From Winogradskyella tangerina (GTDB lineage Bacteria > Bacteroidota > Bacteroidia > Flavobacteriales > Flavobacteriaceae), in the NCBI RefSeq assembly GCF_003260205.1, contig NZ_QERF01000011.1:1-64000 (forward strand): 64,000 nt of DNA, in the 5' to 3' direction. Below the pieces are notes generated by a model, which did no database searches, was not told the DNA's origin, and saw nothing but the letters and a program-made list of their open reading frames with translations. Below are positions 36,951-45,980 of this stretch, one piece after another. The translations under genes and the position numbers were made by a program. The first letter of the stretch is position 1. Each line of letters begins with the position of its first letter.

Positions 36951-38183
36951 GTGCTCGTTATGCATTTTAGTCATTTAACGGGTCAAGACAAGGACAAGAC
37001 AGACAAATCCCCATATTTTATTATACCTGAATTACAAATTGGTAAAACAATTCCGGCTAACACGGACTTCCCAGATACCGATTTTCAAAAGAGCGCATTT
37101 CTCAGTGTTGGGACTTATAATTTTTCAGAAGATAAAGAATGGGCAGCAAGATTAAATTATCCCAGAACCGGACTAACCATAGGATACACCGATTTTGGTA
37201 ACAGTGACAAAGTTGGCCATGCGCTAACACTTTTGCCGTTTATTGAATTCGATATTCTAAAAAAACATATTCCTAAATTGAACCTGCAAGTTGGTGTGGG
37301 TACAGCATATGTGAACAAGCAATTCGACTCAATCACCAATCCTCTCAATAGAGCCATCACGACTAAATTCAGTTGGGCATTTCGTTCATTTTTATATTAT
37401 GATGTGCTGAATACTGAGAATGTTACCTGGCGATTTGGATTGGGTTATTTACACCAATCTAACGGACATACCAGATTACCAAACCAGGGTCTTAATTCCT
37501 TAGCTGCAAGTATTTCAGCGCGGTTCGATCGCCGAAAAGAGCAAATCGAAACACCGACATTTCATAATTTTAAATCTAAATCTCAAAGCTATTTTTCAGC
37601 ACGATTTGGAATTGGGCAAAATGTACTTTCAGAGGTGTTTAATGATAAAAAAGAAGTCTATTCCTTTGCTGCCGATTATGGTAAGATCATTAACAACACC
37701 TTTAAATTTGGTGTTGGTTTTTACTACCGTTTTTACGAACATTATTACGACTATATAAAAAACAATGAAGCTTTAGTTGAAGAGCAATATCCTGTTTTTA
37801 GAGATAATCCTTTTGGATATGCAACCAACTTTGGGCTTTTTGTGACTTCGGAATTGTTACTAAGTCATTTTGGTTTTGAATTTGATCTTGGCGTAAATAT
37901 TTATAAACCTTTCTATAAGATCGATTGGCAGCTCAATGAAGGCTATTCTTATGTAAATCCAGACAACAATACTATTACTGTTTTAGGTGAATTAGATTGG
38001 TATTACGAAATAAAACGAACCATATCTACACGAATGGGTCTGAAATATTACCTCTGGAATACAAAAAATTCACCCAAACATAATATCTTTATAGGTGCAC
38101 ATATTAATGCCAATTTAGGACAGGCAGATTTTACAGACCTGAGTTTAGGCTACGTTTATAGATTTAATTACAGAACCAAGTAA
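36951..38183 (+). CDS. PagL-like acyloxyacyl hydrolase / outer-membrane protein
   Basis: 410 residues from the first permissible start (GTG). The first half has a PagL/lipid A 3-O-deacylase-like core with LGYLHQSNGHTRLPNQGLNS (the His-x-Ser motif); the rest has barrel-type strands. A signal peptide is expected but the GTG cuts through it: the frame upstream to 36915 reads IPIKTLKALIVVV, then LVMHFSHLTGQ, a good Sec signal, yet contains no ATG, GTG or TTG. The true start may be the ATT at 36915 or a mutated codon. It lies 32 bases after the receptor gene. PagL enzymes trim lipid A in the outer membrane. Confidence 0.75.
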   Translation: MLVMHFSHLTGQDKDKTDKSPYFIIPELQIGKTIPANTDFPDTDFQKSAFLSVGTYNFSEDKEWAARLNYPRTGLTIGYTDFGNSDKVGHALTLLPFIEFDILKKHIPKLNLQVGVGTAYVNKQFDSITNPLNRAITTKFSWAFRSFLYYDVLNTENVTWRFGLGYLHQSNGHTRLPNQGLNSLAASISARFDRRKEQIETPTFHNFKSKSQSYFSARFGIGQNVLSEVFNDKKEVYSFAADYGKIINNTFKFGVGFYYRFYEHYYDYIKNNEALVEEQYPVFRDNPFGYATNFGLFVTSELLLSHFGFEFDLGVNIYKPFYKIDWQLNEGYSYVNPDNNTITVLGELDWYYEIKRTISTRMGLKYYLWNTKNSPKHNIFIGAHINANLGQADFTDLSLGYVYRFNYRTK

Positions 38184-38194
38184 ATGAGCCCACT

Positions 38195-38740
38195 ATGACA
38201 GAAAAAGAATTTTACAAACTGCGGTTTCCGGTCGGTGAATTTACTAAACCCGACAAAATTACCGCTGATCATCTCAATGAATGGATCTCTTCTATAGAAT
38301 CATTACCTGCCCGAATAGAATCGATTACAAAAGATCTTACAGACGATCAGCTCAAATATAAATATCGCCCTAATGGTTGGACCATAAAACAGGTGGTTCA
38401 TCACTGTGCGGATAGCCACATGAATAGCATCATTAGATTTAAACTGGCACTCACGGAAAAAACACCAACTATTAGACCTTATTATGAAGATCGTTTTGCG
38501 AAATTAATTGACTACGCTGACTCCATTGAGTCATCAATAGCGATTCTTAAAGGCGTTCACCACAAACTTGGCACATTGCTTAAAAGTTTTGATTCTGATG
38601 AATTAAAAAGAGAGTTTGTACACCCAGAACACGGGCAGCGATTTTCTCTAGAAGAAACCATCGGAATATACGCATGGCATAGCAATCACCACTATGCACA
38701 TATTGAACAAGCATTAGAATATAAGGATACTTTTCAGTAG
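38195..38740 (+). CDS. DinB-fold YfiT-like protein
   Basis: 181 residues of the YfiT group (DinB four-helix fold, putative metal-dependent hydrolase; some relatives are bacillithiol transferases). The metal-site histidines lie in GWTIKQVVHHCADSHMN and in IYAWHSNHHYAHIE. FPVGEFTKPDKIT at the N-terminus is typical of YfiT. It starts 11 bases after the previous gene and is probably in the same unit. Flavobacteria are not known to make much bacillithiol in every lineage, so the exact thiol or substrate is left open. Confidence 0.9.
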   Translation: MTEKEFYKLRFPVGEFTKPDKITADHLNEWISSIESLPARIESITKDLTDDQLKYKYRPNGWTIKQVVHHCADSHMNSIIRFKLALTEKTPTIRPYYEDRFAKLIDYADSIESSIAILKGVHHKLGTLLKSFDSDELKREFVHPEHGQRFSLEETIGIYAWHSNHHYAHIEQALEYKDTFQ

Positions 38741-38770
38741 AATTCTGTAATAATAATTGATTCTAATTCC

Positions 38771-40048
38771 TTATGGGTTACTTTCTTTTCGCTTTTGCTT
38801 TTCGATACTTTTCCTGATCTTTTCAATTGCAGATTCTATAGATTTATCAGGTTCAATAACATTGAATTCACCCCAGAAATCTGGATCTGAAAATCCAGAG
38901 ATTTTATCAGCTATAATTATGGTCGGTTTTAAGCGATTCTTCAGATTGATATCAATGTCATCTGTACGAGGTTCCCAATCGGTAACTGCCATTTCGCTTG
39001 CTAAAGAATATACTTTATTAAAAAGTTGTCGCTTCTTTTTCACCTTAAACCTTAAGTACAAGCTAGAATAGTTATAATACCACTTACCATCTTTTACTTT
39101 ATAGTCTACTTTATAATTGGCCTCAAGCGGATAAACGACTACGCTTCTAGGCTTCTTCTTCACTAATAAATTCCTAGTTCTAGATTTATTACTTAGATCT
39201 AAAGAATAGTCTGCACTAACCAAAGCCAATGCTTGCGGATCAATAAAAAGCTGACCCGTATAATTGAGATTTAAACTATTGTTTTTTGGTTTGAAATTCA
39301 CAACATAAACATTTCTTCCATTTATGGTGGTTGATGGCCCAAAAGTAAAGGCGTAACTATTCAAGGCTACGTCGGTAAATATATATTCAGGATACTTCAT
39401 AATATCCAGGTGAATGGTTGAAAACGGTCCTCCCTGTAACTTCACAGACACCGTATCTAAACGTTTGTAATCTGTACTTTTTCTGGCTTTGTTTAACAAT
39501 ATCGCATCACGTTTTGAAGATGATAAGGGTTGCTTCAAAATATTAACTACTGCTTCTGTTAACGATACGTTTCTATTTCTCCGTTTTATAGTTTCTCTGT
39601 AAAATGCCGTCATGTAAAGTGGTGCTTTAAGTACATTTTTGTTTTTGTCCTTAAATACCATCCGGACTAAATTTTCGGCATCTTTAAAGGCTGAAATATT
39701 AACAGGTTGCAGTTGGGTAGCGGCTGCACGCAATTCAATTTTTATGTTATTAACCGACAGATCAGAAATCTCAACAACCTTAGTTTCGTAGCCGAGGAAT
39801 GAAATAATCAATCGAGAATTTGAATAATTTGCGGGCACTTTAAGTACAAATTCCCCATCTGAATTTGAAATCGTTCCGATATTAGAACCTTCAATACTTA
39901 AACTTGCTGATTCGATTACTTTTTTTGTCTGACCATCAATTACTTTTCCTGAATACTCGGTAAAATTAACTTGTGCAGTTAACGAAAAACCAAGTAGCAT
40001 GAAGATATACACCACAAAGTCTAATCGCGTAAATCGTATAGTTTTCAT
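38771..40048 (-). CDS. Secreted protein with carboxypeptidase-like regulatory domain
   Basis: 425 residues with a signal peptide ending near SLTAQ. Residues about 30-115 form a CarboxypepD_reg-like beta-sandwich (YSGKVIDGQTKKVIESASLS, then GTISNSDGEFVLKVP). The rest (about 120-400) is the DUF5686-type region that often follows it in Bacteroidota (AFYRETIKRRNRNVSLTEAV, GQLFIDPQALALVSADYSLD). Probably periplasmic or outer-membrane associated. The C-terminus is Lys-rich. Confidence 0.82.
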   Translation of the reverse strand: MKTIRFTRLDFVVYIFMLLGFSLTAQVNFTEYSGKVIDGQTKKVIESASLSIEGSNIGTISNSDGEFVLKVPANYSNSRLIISFLGYETKVVEISDLSVNNIKIELRAAATQLQPVNISAFKDAENLVRMVFKDKNKNVLKAPLYMTAFYRETIKRRNRNVSLTEAVVNILKQPLSSSKRDAILLNKARKSTDYKRLDTVSVKLQGGPFSTIHLDIMKYPEYIFTDVALNSYAFTFGPSTTINGRNVYVVNFKPKNNSLNLNYTGQLFIDPQALALVSADYSLDLSNKSRTRNLLVKKKPRSVVVYPLEANYKVDYKVKDGKWYYNYSSLYLRFKVKKKRQLFNKVYSLASEMAVTDWEPRTDDIDINLKNRLKPTIIIADKISGFSDPDFWGEFNVIEPDKSIESAIEKIRKSIEKQKRKESNP

Positions 40049-40138
40049 AGGACAACTATTTAGAATTAAGTCCTCTCTAATTTACGGAAAAACAAGATTT
40101 TAAGAATGAAAGAAATGTTAAATAGTCATTTAGACCTA

Positions 40139-41920
40139 TTACATACGCTCTGGCACATCAATACCTAAAACACTGAATGCATTTTTTATGGTCTGACCAA
40201 CAGTTTGAGAAAGCTGTACTCTAAAGATCTTTTCATCATTATTATCTGCCCCAAGAATTGACACATTCTGATAGAATGAATTAAAATCCTTTACCAGATC
40301 GTAAGTATAGTTTGCCACTAATGCCGGACTGTGTTGATCTGCTGCATTTTGAATAACCTCTGGAAATTGTTCGAGTTGCTTCAACAGTTGTTTTTCTTTC
40401 TCATGAAGTGTTAATCCTGAAGCATTAAAAGTTGCACTGTTTTCAATTTCAGATTTTCTTAATATGGATTGAATTCTCGCATAAGTATATTGAATGAAAG
40501 GTCCTGTATTACCTTGAAAATCAATAGATTCTTTTGGATCGAATAAAATACGTTTTTTAGGGTCGACCTTCAATATGAAATATTTTAGAGCGCCTAATCC
40601 AATGGTTTTATAAAGGGCTTTTTTATCCGCTTCTGAGTAATCATCAAGCTTTCCTAATTCCTTTGAAATCTCCTCAGCTGTGTCTGCCATTTCCTGAATA
40701 AGGTCATCAGCATCAACAACGGTTCCTTCTCTACTCTTCATTTTTCCACTCGGTAAATCTACCATACCGTAACTCAAATGGTAAAGATTATCTGCCCAAT
40801 CGAATCCTAATTTCTTCAGAATTAAAAACAAGACTTTGAAATGATAATCTTGCTCGTTTCCTACGGTATACACCATTCCACCAACATCGGGATAATCTTT
40901 AATTCGCTGAATGGCCGTTCCGATATCTTGTGTCATGTAAACGGCTGTTCCGTCAGAACGCAACACAATTTTTTCATCGAGTCCGTCGTCAGTGAGGTCG
41001 CACCAAACAGAACCATCATCTTTCTTGTAAAAAACACCTGTTTTTAGACCTTCAGCAATAAATTCTTTACCAAGTAAGTACGTCTTACTTTCGTAGTAAT
41101 ACTCATCAAAATCAACACCGATGGCTTTATAGGTTTCTTCAAAACCATCGTACACCCAACCGTTCATTTTCTCCCAAAGTGCAACGACCTCAGCATCACC
41201 TGCCTCCCATTGTCTAAGCATTTCCTGTGCTTCTAATAAGATCGTTGCATTCTTTTTGGCATCATCTTCCGACTGACCATTGGCTACTAATTCTGAAATT
41301 TCCGCCTTGTAAGCCTTATCAAATTCAACATAATAATTTCCAACGAGTTTATCGCCTTTCAAACCAGAAGAATCAGGTGTTTCACCATTACCAAATCGCT
41401 GCCAAGCTAGCATACTTTTACAGATATGAATACCTCTATCGTTAATGATCTGTGTTTTGTAAACTGGTCTTCCCGAAGCCTTTAGGATCTCTGCCACAGA
41501 GTAGCCTAAGAGTACATTACGAACATGCCCTAAGTGCAAAGGTTTATTAGTATTAGGTGAAGAATATTCAACCATAATCGCTTTGTCAACCTTGCTTGTA
41601 GCAAAACCATACTCATGGTTTGTTTTTATGGAATTGAAAAAATCGAGGTAATAAGAATTGTCGATCTCAATGTTTAAGAAGCCTTTCACCACATTAAAAT
41701 CTTTAACGAGATCAATGTTCGATTTTAAATAATCACCTATTTGCTCTCCAATAACTGCAGGATTGCCCTTAACCACACGTAACATTGGAAATACAACCAC
41801 CGTTATATCACCGGCAAACTCCTTGCGTGTTGCTTGAAATTCTACCGATTCTAAATCTGATTGAAATAAGGCCTTCACAGCTGCCTTAACCTGTAATTCT
41901 AATGTTTCCTGAAGCTTCAT
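40139..41920 (-). CDS. argS: Arginine--tRNA ligase
   Basis: A class I synthetase charging tRNA-Arg. 593 residues: N-terminal additional domain, HIGH motif as HLGH in VEYSSPNTNKPLHLGHVRN near residue 130, GKMKSREGTVV as the degenerate KMSKS loop, and the DALR anticodon-binding end (SPALVANYTYDLVKDFNSFY, SVLGIDVPERM). A TATCTTTG element at 41960-41953 (minus) lies 33 bases before the ATG. Confidence 0.97.
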   Translation of the reverse strand: MKLQETLELQVKAAVKALFQSDLESVEFQATRKEFAGDITVVVFPMLRVVKGNPAVIGEQIGDYLKSNIDLVKDFNVVKGFLNIEIDNSYYLDFFNSIKTNHEYGFATSKVDKAIMVEYSSPNTNKPLHLGHVRNVLLGYSVAEILKASGRPVYKTQIINDRGIHICKSMLAWQRFGNGETPDSSGLKGDKLVGNYYVEFDKAYKAEISELVANGQSEDDAKKNATILLEAQEMLRQWEAGDAEVVALWEKMNGWVYDGFEETYKAIGVDFDEYYYESKTYLLGKEFIAEGLKTGVFYKKDDGSVWCDLTDDGLDEKIVLRSDGTAVYMTQDIGTAIQRIKDYPDVGGMVYTVGNEQDYHFKVLFLILKKLGFDWADNLYHLSYGMVDLPSGKMKSREGTVVDADDLIQEMADTAEEISKELGKLDDYSEADKKALYKTIGLGALKYFILKVDPKKRILFDPKESIDFQGNTGPFIQYTYARIQSILRKSEIENSATFNASGLTLHEKEKQLLKQLEQFPEVIQNAADQHSPALVANYTYDLVKDFNSFYQNVSILGADNNDEKIFRVQLSQTVGQTIKNAFSVLGIDVPERM

Positions 41921-41952
41921 TTCTTGGTACTACTTTGGCTTTTAAACGCCTG

Positions 41953-41960
41953 CAAAGATA
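41953..41960 (-). promoter_or_regulatory. Promoter -7 element for argS
   Basis: TATCTTTG on the minus strand, identical to the folE and queE elements, 33 bases before the argS ATG. Confidence 0.55.
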
Positions 41961-42036
41961 GAAGATTTATTATTTCATTAAGGGTTTGAAGGTTTATAAT
42001 TCCGTAAATTTAAAACAACAATCAATTCAGACTAAA

Positions 42037-42414
42037 ATGGACCGTAAATCACACCTGCTCAGAGGTATTCCAGTAATGGCCTCACTGAATATTAAAAAGA
42101 CCGTAGATTTTTATCAAACCAAGCTTGGGTTTGATCGCATTGGGTATTTAGATGAGAATTATGCCGTTATAGGACGTGATAATTTTGCACTTCATTTTTG
42201 GCAATGCAATAACAAGATGATTCCAGAAAATACAAGCTGTTATGTAGACGTTAAGGACATTGATACACTTTATGAAGAATTATTAGCGTTTAATGTCATT
42301 CATCCCAACGGGAAATTAGAAGATAAACCTTATGGTATGCGCGAATTTGCCATTTTAGATAACGATGGAAATTTGATTAAATTCGGACAAGAACTTGAAG
42401 AAGTACCGAGTTAG
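42037..42414 (+). CDS. VOC family protein, bleomycin-resistance-like
   Basis: 125 residues from the ATG at 42037; the frame extends upstream to a TTG at 41986, but that part is unlike the family. It has the small single-domain VOC layout of bleomycin-binding proteins: GIPVMASLNIKKTVDFYQTK, LGFDRIGYLDENYAVIGRD, FALHFWQC and MREFAILDNDGNLIKFGQE. Such proteins bind glycopeptide-type drugs without chemistry, but many chromosomal relatives have other or unknown roles, so resistance is not claimed. Confidence 0.88.
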   Translation: MDRKSHLLRGIPVMASLNIKKTVDFYQTKLGFDRIGYLDENYAVIGRDNFALHFWQCNNKMIPENTSCYVDVKDIDTLYEELLAFNVIHPNGKLEDKPYGMREFAILDNDGNLIKFGQELEEVPS

Positions 42415-42449
42415 CGGTATTTTTGATAGTGCTATAAGAAAAATTGAAT

Positions 42450-43565
42450 ATGAAAGCCCTAAGACTATTGCTATTATGGTTATGCGTTGCTTGTTCCTCG
42501 AGTGATGACGCGAACACTACTGGAAATTCGAATACATTTTATAAAGGCATGGATCTGTCTTTCCAAAGTGAATTAGAAGATTATAACGTCGACTATAAAG
42601 ATGCCGATGGCAACTCCGTGGAATTACTAGATTTTGTGCGTTCTAAAGGCACCAATCTGGTACGACTAAAACTATGGCATACACCACAAGATGGCGAAAA
42701 TGGGTTAGAAGATGTAAAAGCATATGCCCAACGTATAAAATCTAGAAATATGGATTTTTTACTTAATTTTCACTACAGTGATTATTGGGCAGACCCAGGC
42801 ACTCAAACACCTCCTGTAGCCTGGCAAAATATGAGTTTTACACAAGTACGAGCGGCCATTTATAGCTACACTAAAGATGTAGTTACCCAATTAAAAGCGC
42901 AAAACACTTTACCTGAAATTATTCAAATTGGTAACGAAACCGACAGTGGTTTTCTTTGGGATTTTGGACGAGTTTGGGGAAGTTTTAATAATAATTGGGG
43001 TAATTATGCTGAACTAGTCTCAGAGGCCATTAGAGCTGTTAGAGAAGTTGATACTCAAAATAGAGTGAAGATTATGCTTCATCATTCGAGTGTGGAAAAT
43101 GCGATTTTTTTCTTCAATGAATTAGAGTCATTTAATCTCGATTTTGATATGATCGGATTATCCTACTATCCGCAGTTTCAAATTCGGGATCTCGATTTGG
43201 TTGCTTCAAAATTAAACGAACTCGCCAACACTTTCGAAAAAGATATTTTGATGGTTGAAGTGGCCTACCCTTTTACATTACAATGGAATGATAATCAGAC
43301 GAATTACATCGGAAGTTTAGATCAAACTCTTATTGAATTTTCACCTACACCTGAAGGCCAAAAAGCGTACTTCGAATGGTTGGTAGAAACCATAAAAAAT
43401 ATTCCTGAAAATCGCGGCATTGGATTTTGTTATTGGGCACCAGATTGGGTGGCATTTGATGGCAATGAAGTGACCTCCACACAAGGGACTTCTTGGGAAA
43501 ATCAATGTCTTTTTGATTTTGACCTGAAGGCTTTACCTACATTTGATGTTTTTGAAGATAACTAG
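42450..43565 (+). CDS. GH53 arabinogalactan endo-beta-1,4-galactanase (lipoprotein)
   Basis: 371 residues from the ATG at 42450, lipobox CVACSSS (Cys15). Hallmarks of glycoside hydrolase family 53: YKGMDLSFQSELE, GTNLVRLKLWHTP, NFHYSDYWADPGTQ and TPPVAWQNMS. The acid/base Glu163 is in QIGNETDSGFLW and the nucleophile Glu270 in MVEVAYPFT. It should cleave beta-1,4-galactan at the outer membrane. No SusC/SusD pair or other galactan genes are next to it, and the gene appears to be on its own transcript. Confidence 0.93.
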   Translation: MKALRLLLLWLCVACSSSDDANTTGNSNTFYKGMDLSFQSELEDYNVDYKDADGNSVELLDFVRSKGTNLVRLKLWHTPQDGENGLEDVKAYAQRIKSRNMDFLLNFHYSDYWADPGTQTPPVAWQNMSFTQVRAAIYSYTKDVVTQLKAQNTLPEIIQIGNETDSGFLWDFGRVWGSFNNNWGNYAELVSEAIRAVREVDTQNRVKIMLHHSSVENAIFFFNELESFNLDFDMIGLSYYPQFQIRDLDLVASKLNELANTFEKDILMVEVAYPFTLQWNDNQTNYIGSLDQTLIEFSPTPEGQKAYFEWLVETIKNIPENRGIGFCYWAPDWVAFDGNEVTSTQGTSWENQCLFDFDLKALPTFDVFEDN

Positions 43566-43600
43566 TTGATGTTCAGGTATTTAAGCTAAACGTGCATTTC

Positions 43601-43659
43601 ATCGATGAAACGGTAGTTTTTCCAAGATATTGACCGTTTGTCGATAGGACTTTTTTTTT
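43601..43659 (+). terminator. Inverted repeat with T-tract after the GH53 gene
   Basis: ATCGATGAAACGGT (43601-43614) and ACCGTTTGTCGAT (43633-43645) pair with one small bulge, with an 18-base loop, and are followed by TTTTTTTTT (43651-43659). It fits a terminator for the GH53 gene with a large loop. The arms, whose centres are about 31.5 bases apart, could also be an operator. Confidence 0.5.
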
Positions 43660-43802
43660 GTGAATTTCATCCGTCACTTCATCTAATAAATCCGCATTAA
43701 ATCCCAATTATTAGTGTATTTGAGCACATTATGGCATTTTTGGTAGGCTATTAAACAATGTCCCAAACATTAATGAGGCTTAATTATCGAACATTAACCA
43801 CG

Positions 43803-43832
43803 TTGTTATTGTTTAGTGTTGACTTACTTTTG
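43803..43832 (+). promoter_or_regulatory. Promoter for the TPR histidine kinase gene
   Basis: TTG (43803-43805), a 19-base spacer and TACTTTTG (43825-43832). Transcription should begin near 43839, giving a leader of about 55 bases. Confidence 0.6.
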
Positions 43833-43894
43833 ACATCCCTCTATAAAAGTTACGCACACCAAAACATAGTACTTCGTCTATCAACCGCTAAAAG

Positions 43895-45943
43895 ATGAAG
43901 CAGTTACTGACATTAGCTGTTTGTCTTATCACTTTCATTGGTTTTTCTCAAAATGAAAGAATAGACGATCTTACAGTACAATTAGCCTATCAAAATGCTG
44001 ATTCTACAAAGGTTGATATCTCGCTAATGCTCATTAACGAACTCTATGCAATTGAAGACTATAACAAGGCTCTACGCTATGTTAATCAGACTGCCAAACT
44101 TGCCGAAGACTTAAATTACACCAAGGGACTTGCTGAAAGCACCTATTTCCGAGCCTTAATTTACACAGAGCGTAACGATTACTTCAACGCCATCGACAAC
44201 TACGATAAATCGAGAAAATACTTTCTACAGATAAGCGATACTTTGGGAGTCGCTAAAGTGAGTAATAGCATTGGCCTCATTGAGATTAAACGTGGTAACT
44301 ATACTATTGGCCTTCAAAATTCATTGTCGGCCATTGATATTTTTGAAAAACGCGGATTGATCGACGAGCTAAGTTCGGCCTACAATAATTTAGCAGAAGC
44401 CTACTTCAAAACAAATCAAATTGATAAGGCTATCGATTTTAATTTAAAAGCACTCGATATCCGTAAACGCATTAATGATCGTAAAGGTATAATAGCATCA
44501 ACTAAAAATATTGCCGATCTCTATTCGATTAGAAAAGAACATCGCAAAGCGATCGAGTATTACGAGAACGTGTTGGATATGTTAAATCCAACTTCCGACA
44601 CAAAACTAAGGGGTGAAATTCTTCCAAAACTCGGTAGTGAGTATTTAGAATTCAAAGAATACGACAAAGCCTCATCGTATTTGGTAGAAGGATTAAGATA
44701 CAACCGTCGGGAAAATAATCAGGAAGGGATCTTGCGAGCATTAAATGCCATCGGAAATTTAAACCTACAACGCCGTAAAGTTAGACTAGCAGAAATTCAG
44801 CTGAATGAAGCCTACGACATTGCACAAAAAATTGATAATAAAACAGCCTTGTTAGAAAATTACAAGCTTCATATTGCCTTAGATTCTACACGAGGTTACT
44901 TTCAGAATGCATTTTTCTGGCAGAATAAATACTACGACCTCAAAGAAGAGCTTTCAAAGATTGAATCTCCAACTTTCCCGGATGACGTTGAACCTATAGA
45001 CATCTATGATAATCCGATCGAAAAGGAAATAGATAATTTTGAAGACGATAATAAAACGAAGCAATCGTGGGTAAATAACCCACTTGTGGTTTATGGTGCA
45101 CTTGCAGCGGCGTTAATTCTATTGACGCTTCTAATATTTAACTATTTGAAAAGCAAAAGGTATCAGGAAATAATCACTGAACAAAAAGATAAATTGGCTC
45201 AAGAGAAAGTTCGAAATGAAGCCATCTTAGAACAAACCCATCATCTCGAAGAGGTAAATCAGGTTAAGGATAAATTATTCTCCATAGTTTCCCATGATCT
45301 GAAAGATTCTATTTCATCCATAAAAGCCTTTTTAGATCTTTTGAAGGAGGATAGCATTTCAAAAGAAGAGTTTAGAGAACTTATTCCTGAATTGAGTGAA
45401 AATGCAAATAATGCATCTTCGCTCCTTTTCAATTTATTGAACTGGTCTAAATCACAAATGCAGAGTTTAGAGCCTAAACCAGAGCTATTCAATATTCAGG
45501 AAGTATTCCATACTAAAATGGCATTGGTAGAGCAAAAAGTTGAAGACAAACGCATTGTATTAATGGACGAATCTCAGCGCGATTTTGTCTATGCCGATAA
45601 GAGCATGATTGAAATCGTGATTCAGAATTTAATAACTAACGCTGTTAAGTTTAGCCGAACCGGTGATGTAATTACAGTGTCGAATCAGGATGTTGATGGC
45701 AAAGCCTTGATCTGTGTTGAAGATACTGGCGTTGGTATTTCAAGAGAAAATATCGATAAGCTATTTAATGCGAATAAAAACTTTACTACCGTTGGAACCA
45801 AAAATGAAAAAGGTACTGGACTCGGTTTAACCATTGCCAAGGATCTTGTTGAATTGAATGACGGTAGAATTTGGGTTGAAAGTACAGTTAATGTTGGTAG
45901 TAAATTCTTTATTGAACTTCCGAAGGCTGTGCCAAATTCTTAA
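43895..45943 (+). CDS. TPR-containing sensor histidine kinase
   Basis: 682 residues. A signal peptide (to about GFSQ) leads into a periplasmic array of about seven TPRs (about 30-330; for example SSAYNNLAEAYFKTNQIDKA, DFNLKALDIRKR). A membrane segment (about 397-415, VYGALAAALILLTLLIFNYL) is followed by a coiled coil, a dimerisation domain with phospho-acceptor His467 in SIVSHDLKDS, and a HATPase domain (NLITNAVKFSRTGD, VEDTGVGIS, GTGLGLTIAKDLVELN). No response regulator or receiver domain is encoded next to it, so its partner must be elsewhere. Confidence 0.93.
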   Translation: MKQLLTLAVCLITFIGFSQNERIDDLTVQLAYQNADSTKVDISLMLINELYAIEDYNKALRYVNQTAKLAEDLNYTKGLAESTYFRALIYTERNDYFNAIDNYDKSRKYFLQISDTLGVAKVSNSIGLIEIKRGNYTIGLQNSLSAIDIFEKRGLIDELSSAYNNLAEAYFKTNQIDKAIDFNLKALDIRKRINDRKGIIASTKNIADLYSIRKEHRKAIEYYENVLDMLNPTSDTKLRGEILPKLGSEYLEFKEYDKASSYLVEGLRYNRRENNQEGILRALNAIGNLNLQRRKVRLAEIQLNEAYDIAQKIDNKTALLENYKLHIALDSTRGYFQNAFFWQNKYYDLKEELSKIESPTFPDDVEPIDIYDNPIEKEIDNFEDDNKTKQSWVNNPLVVYGALAAALILLTLLIFNYLKSKRYQEIITEQKDKLAQEKVRNEAILEQTHHLEEVNQVKDKLFSIVSHDLKDSISSIKAFLDLLKEDSISKEEFRELIPELSENANNASSLLFNLLNWSKSQMQSLEPKPELFNIQEVFHTKMALVEQKVEDKRIVLMDESQRDFVYADKSMIEIVIQNLITNAVKFSRTGDVITVSNQDVDGKALICVEDTGVGISRENIDKLFNANKNFTTVGTKNEKGTGLGLTIAKDLVELNDGRIWVESTVNVGSKFFIELPKAVPNS

Positions 45944-45980
45944 TTAAATTATCTATATTTAAGTCTCAAAATATAGATAC

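Larger units (their letters stand above)
43566..43894. other. 329-base intergenic region before the histidine kinase gene
   Basis: No open frame or known RNA. It holds an imperfect inverted repeat followed by nine T (43601-43659), and a good promoter for the kinase (43803-43832). Between them (about 43660-43800) there is AT-rich sequence with two AACATTAA words 24 bases apart, of unknown meaning. Confidence 0.6.

Noticed and set aside
33117..38740. A classical SusC/SusD nutrient-uptake locus
   Set aside because: There is one TonB receptor with an STN domain but no SusD-type lipoprotein and no polysaccharide enzymes.
42037..42414. Bleomycin resistance gene as a true resistance determinant
   Set aside because: The fold fits, but many chromosomal VOC proteins look like this; there is no mobile element or resistance context.
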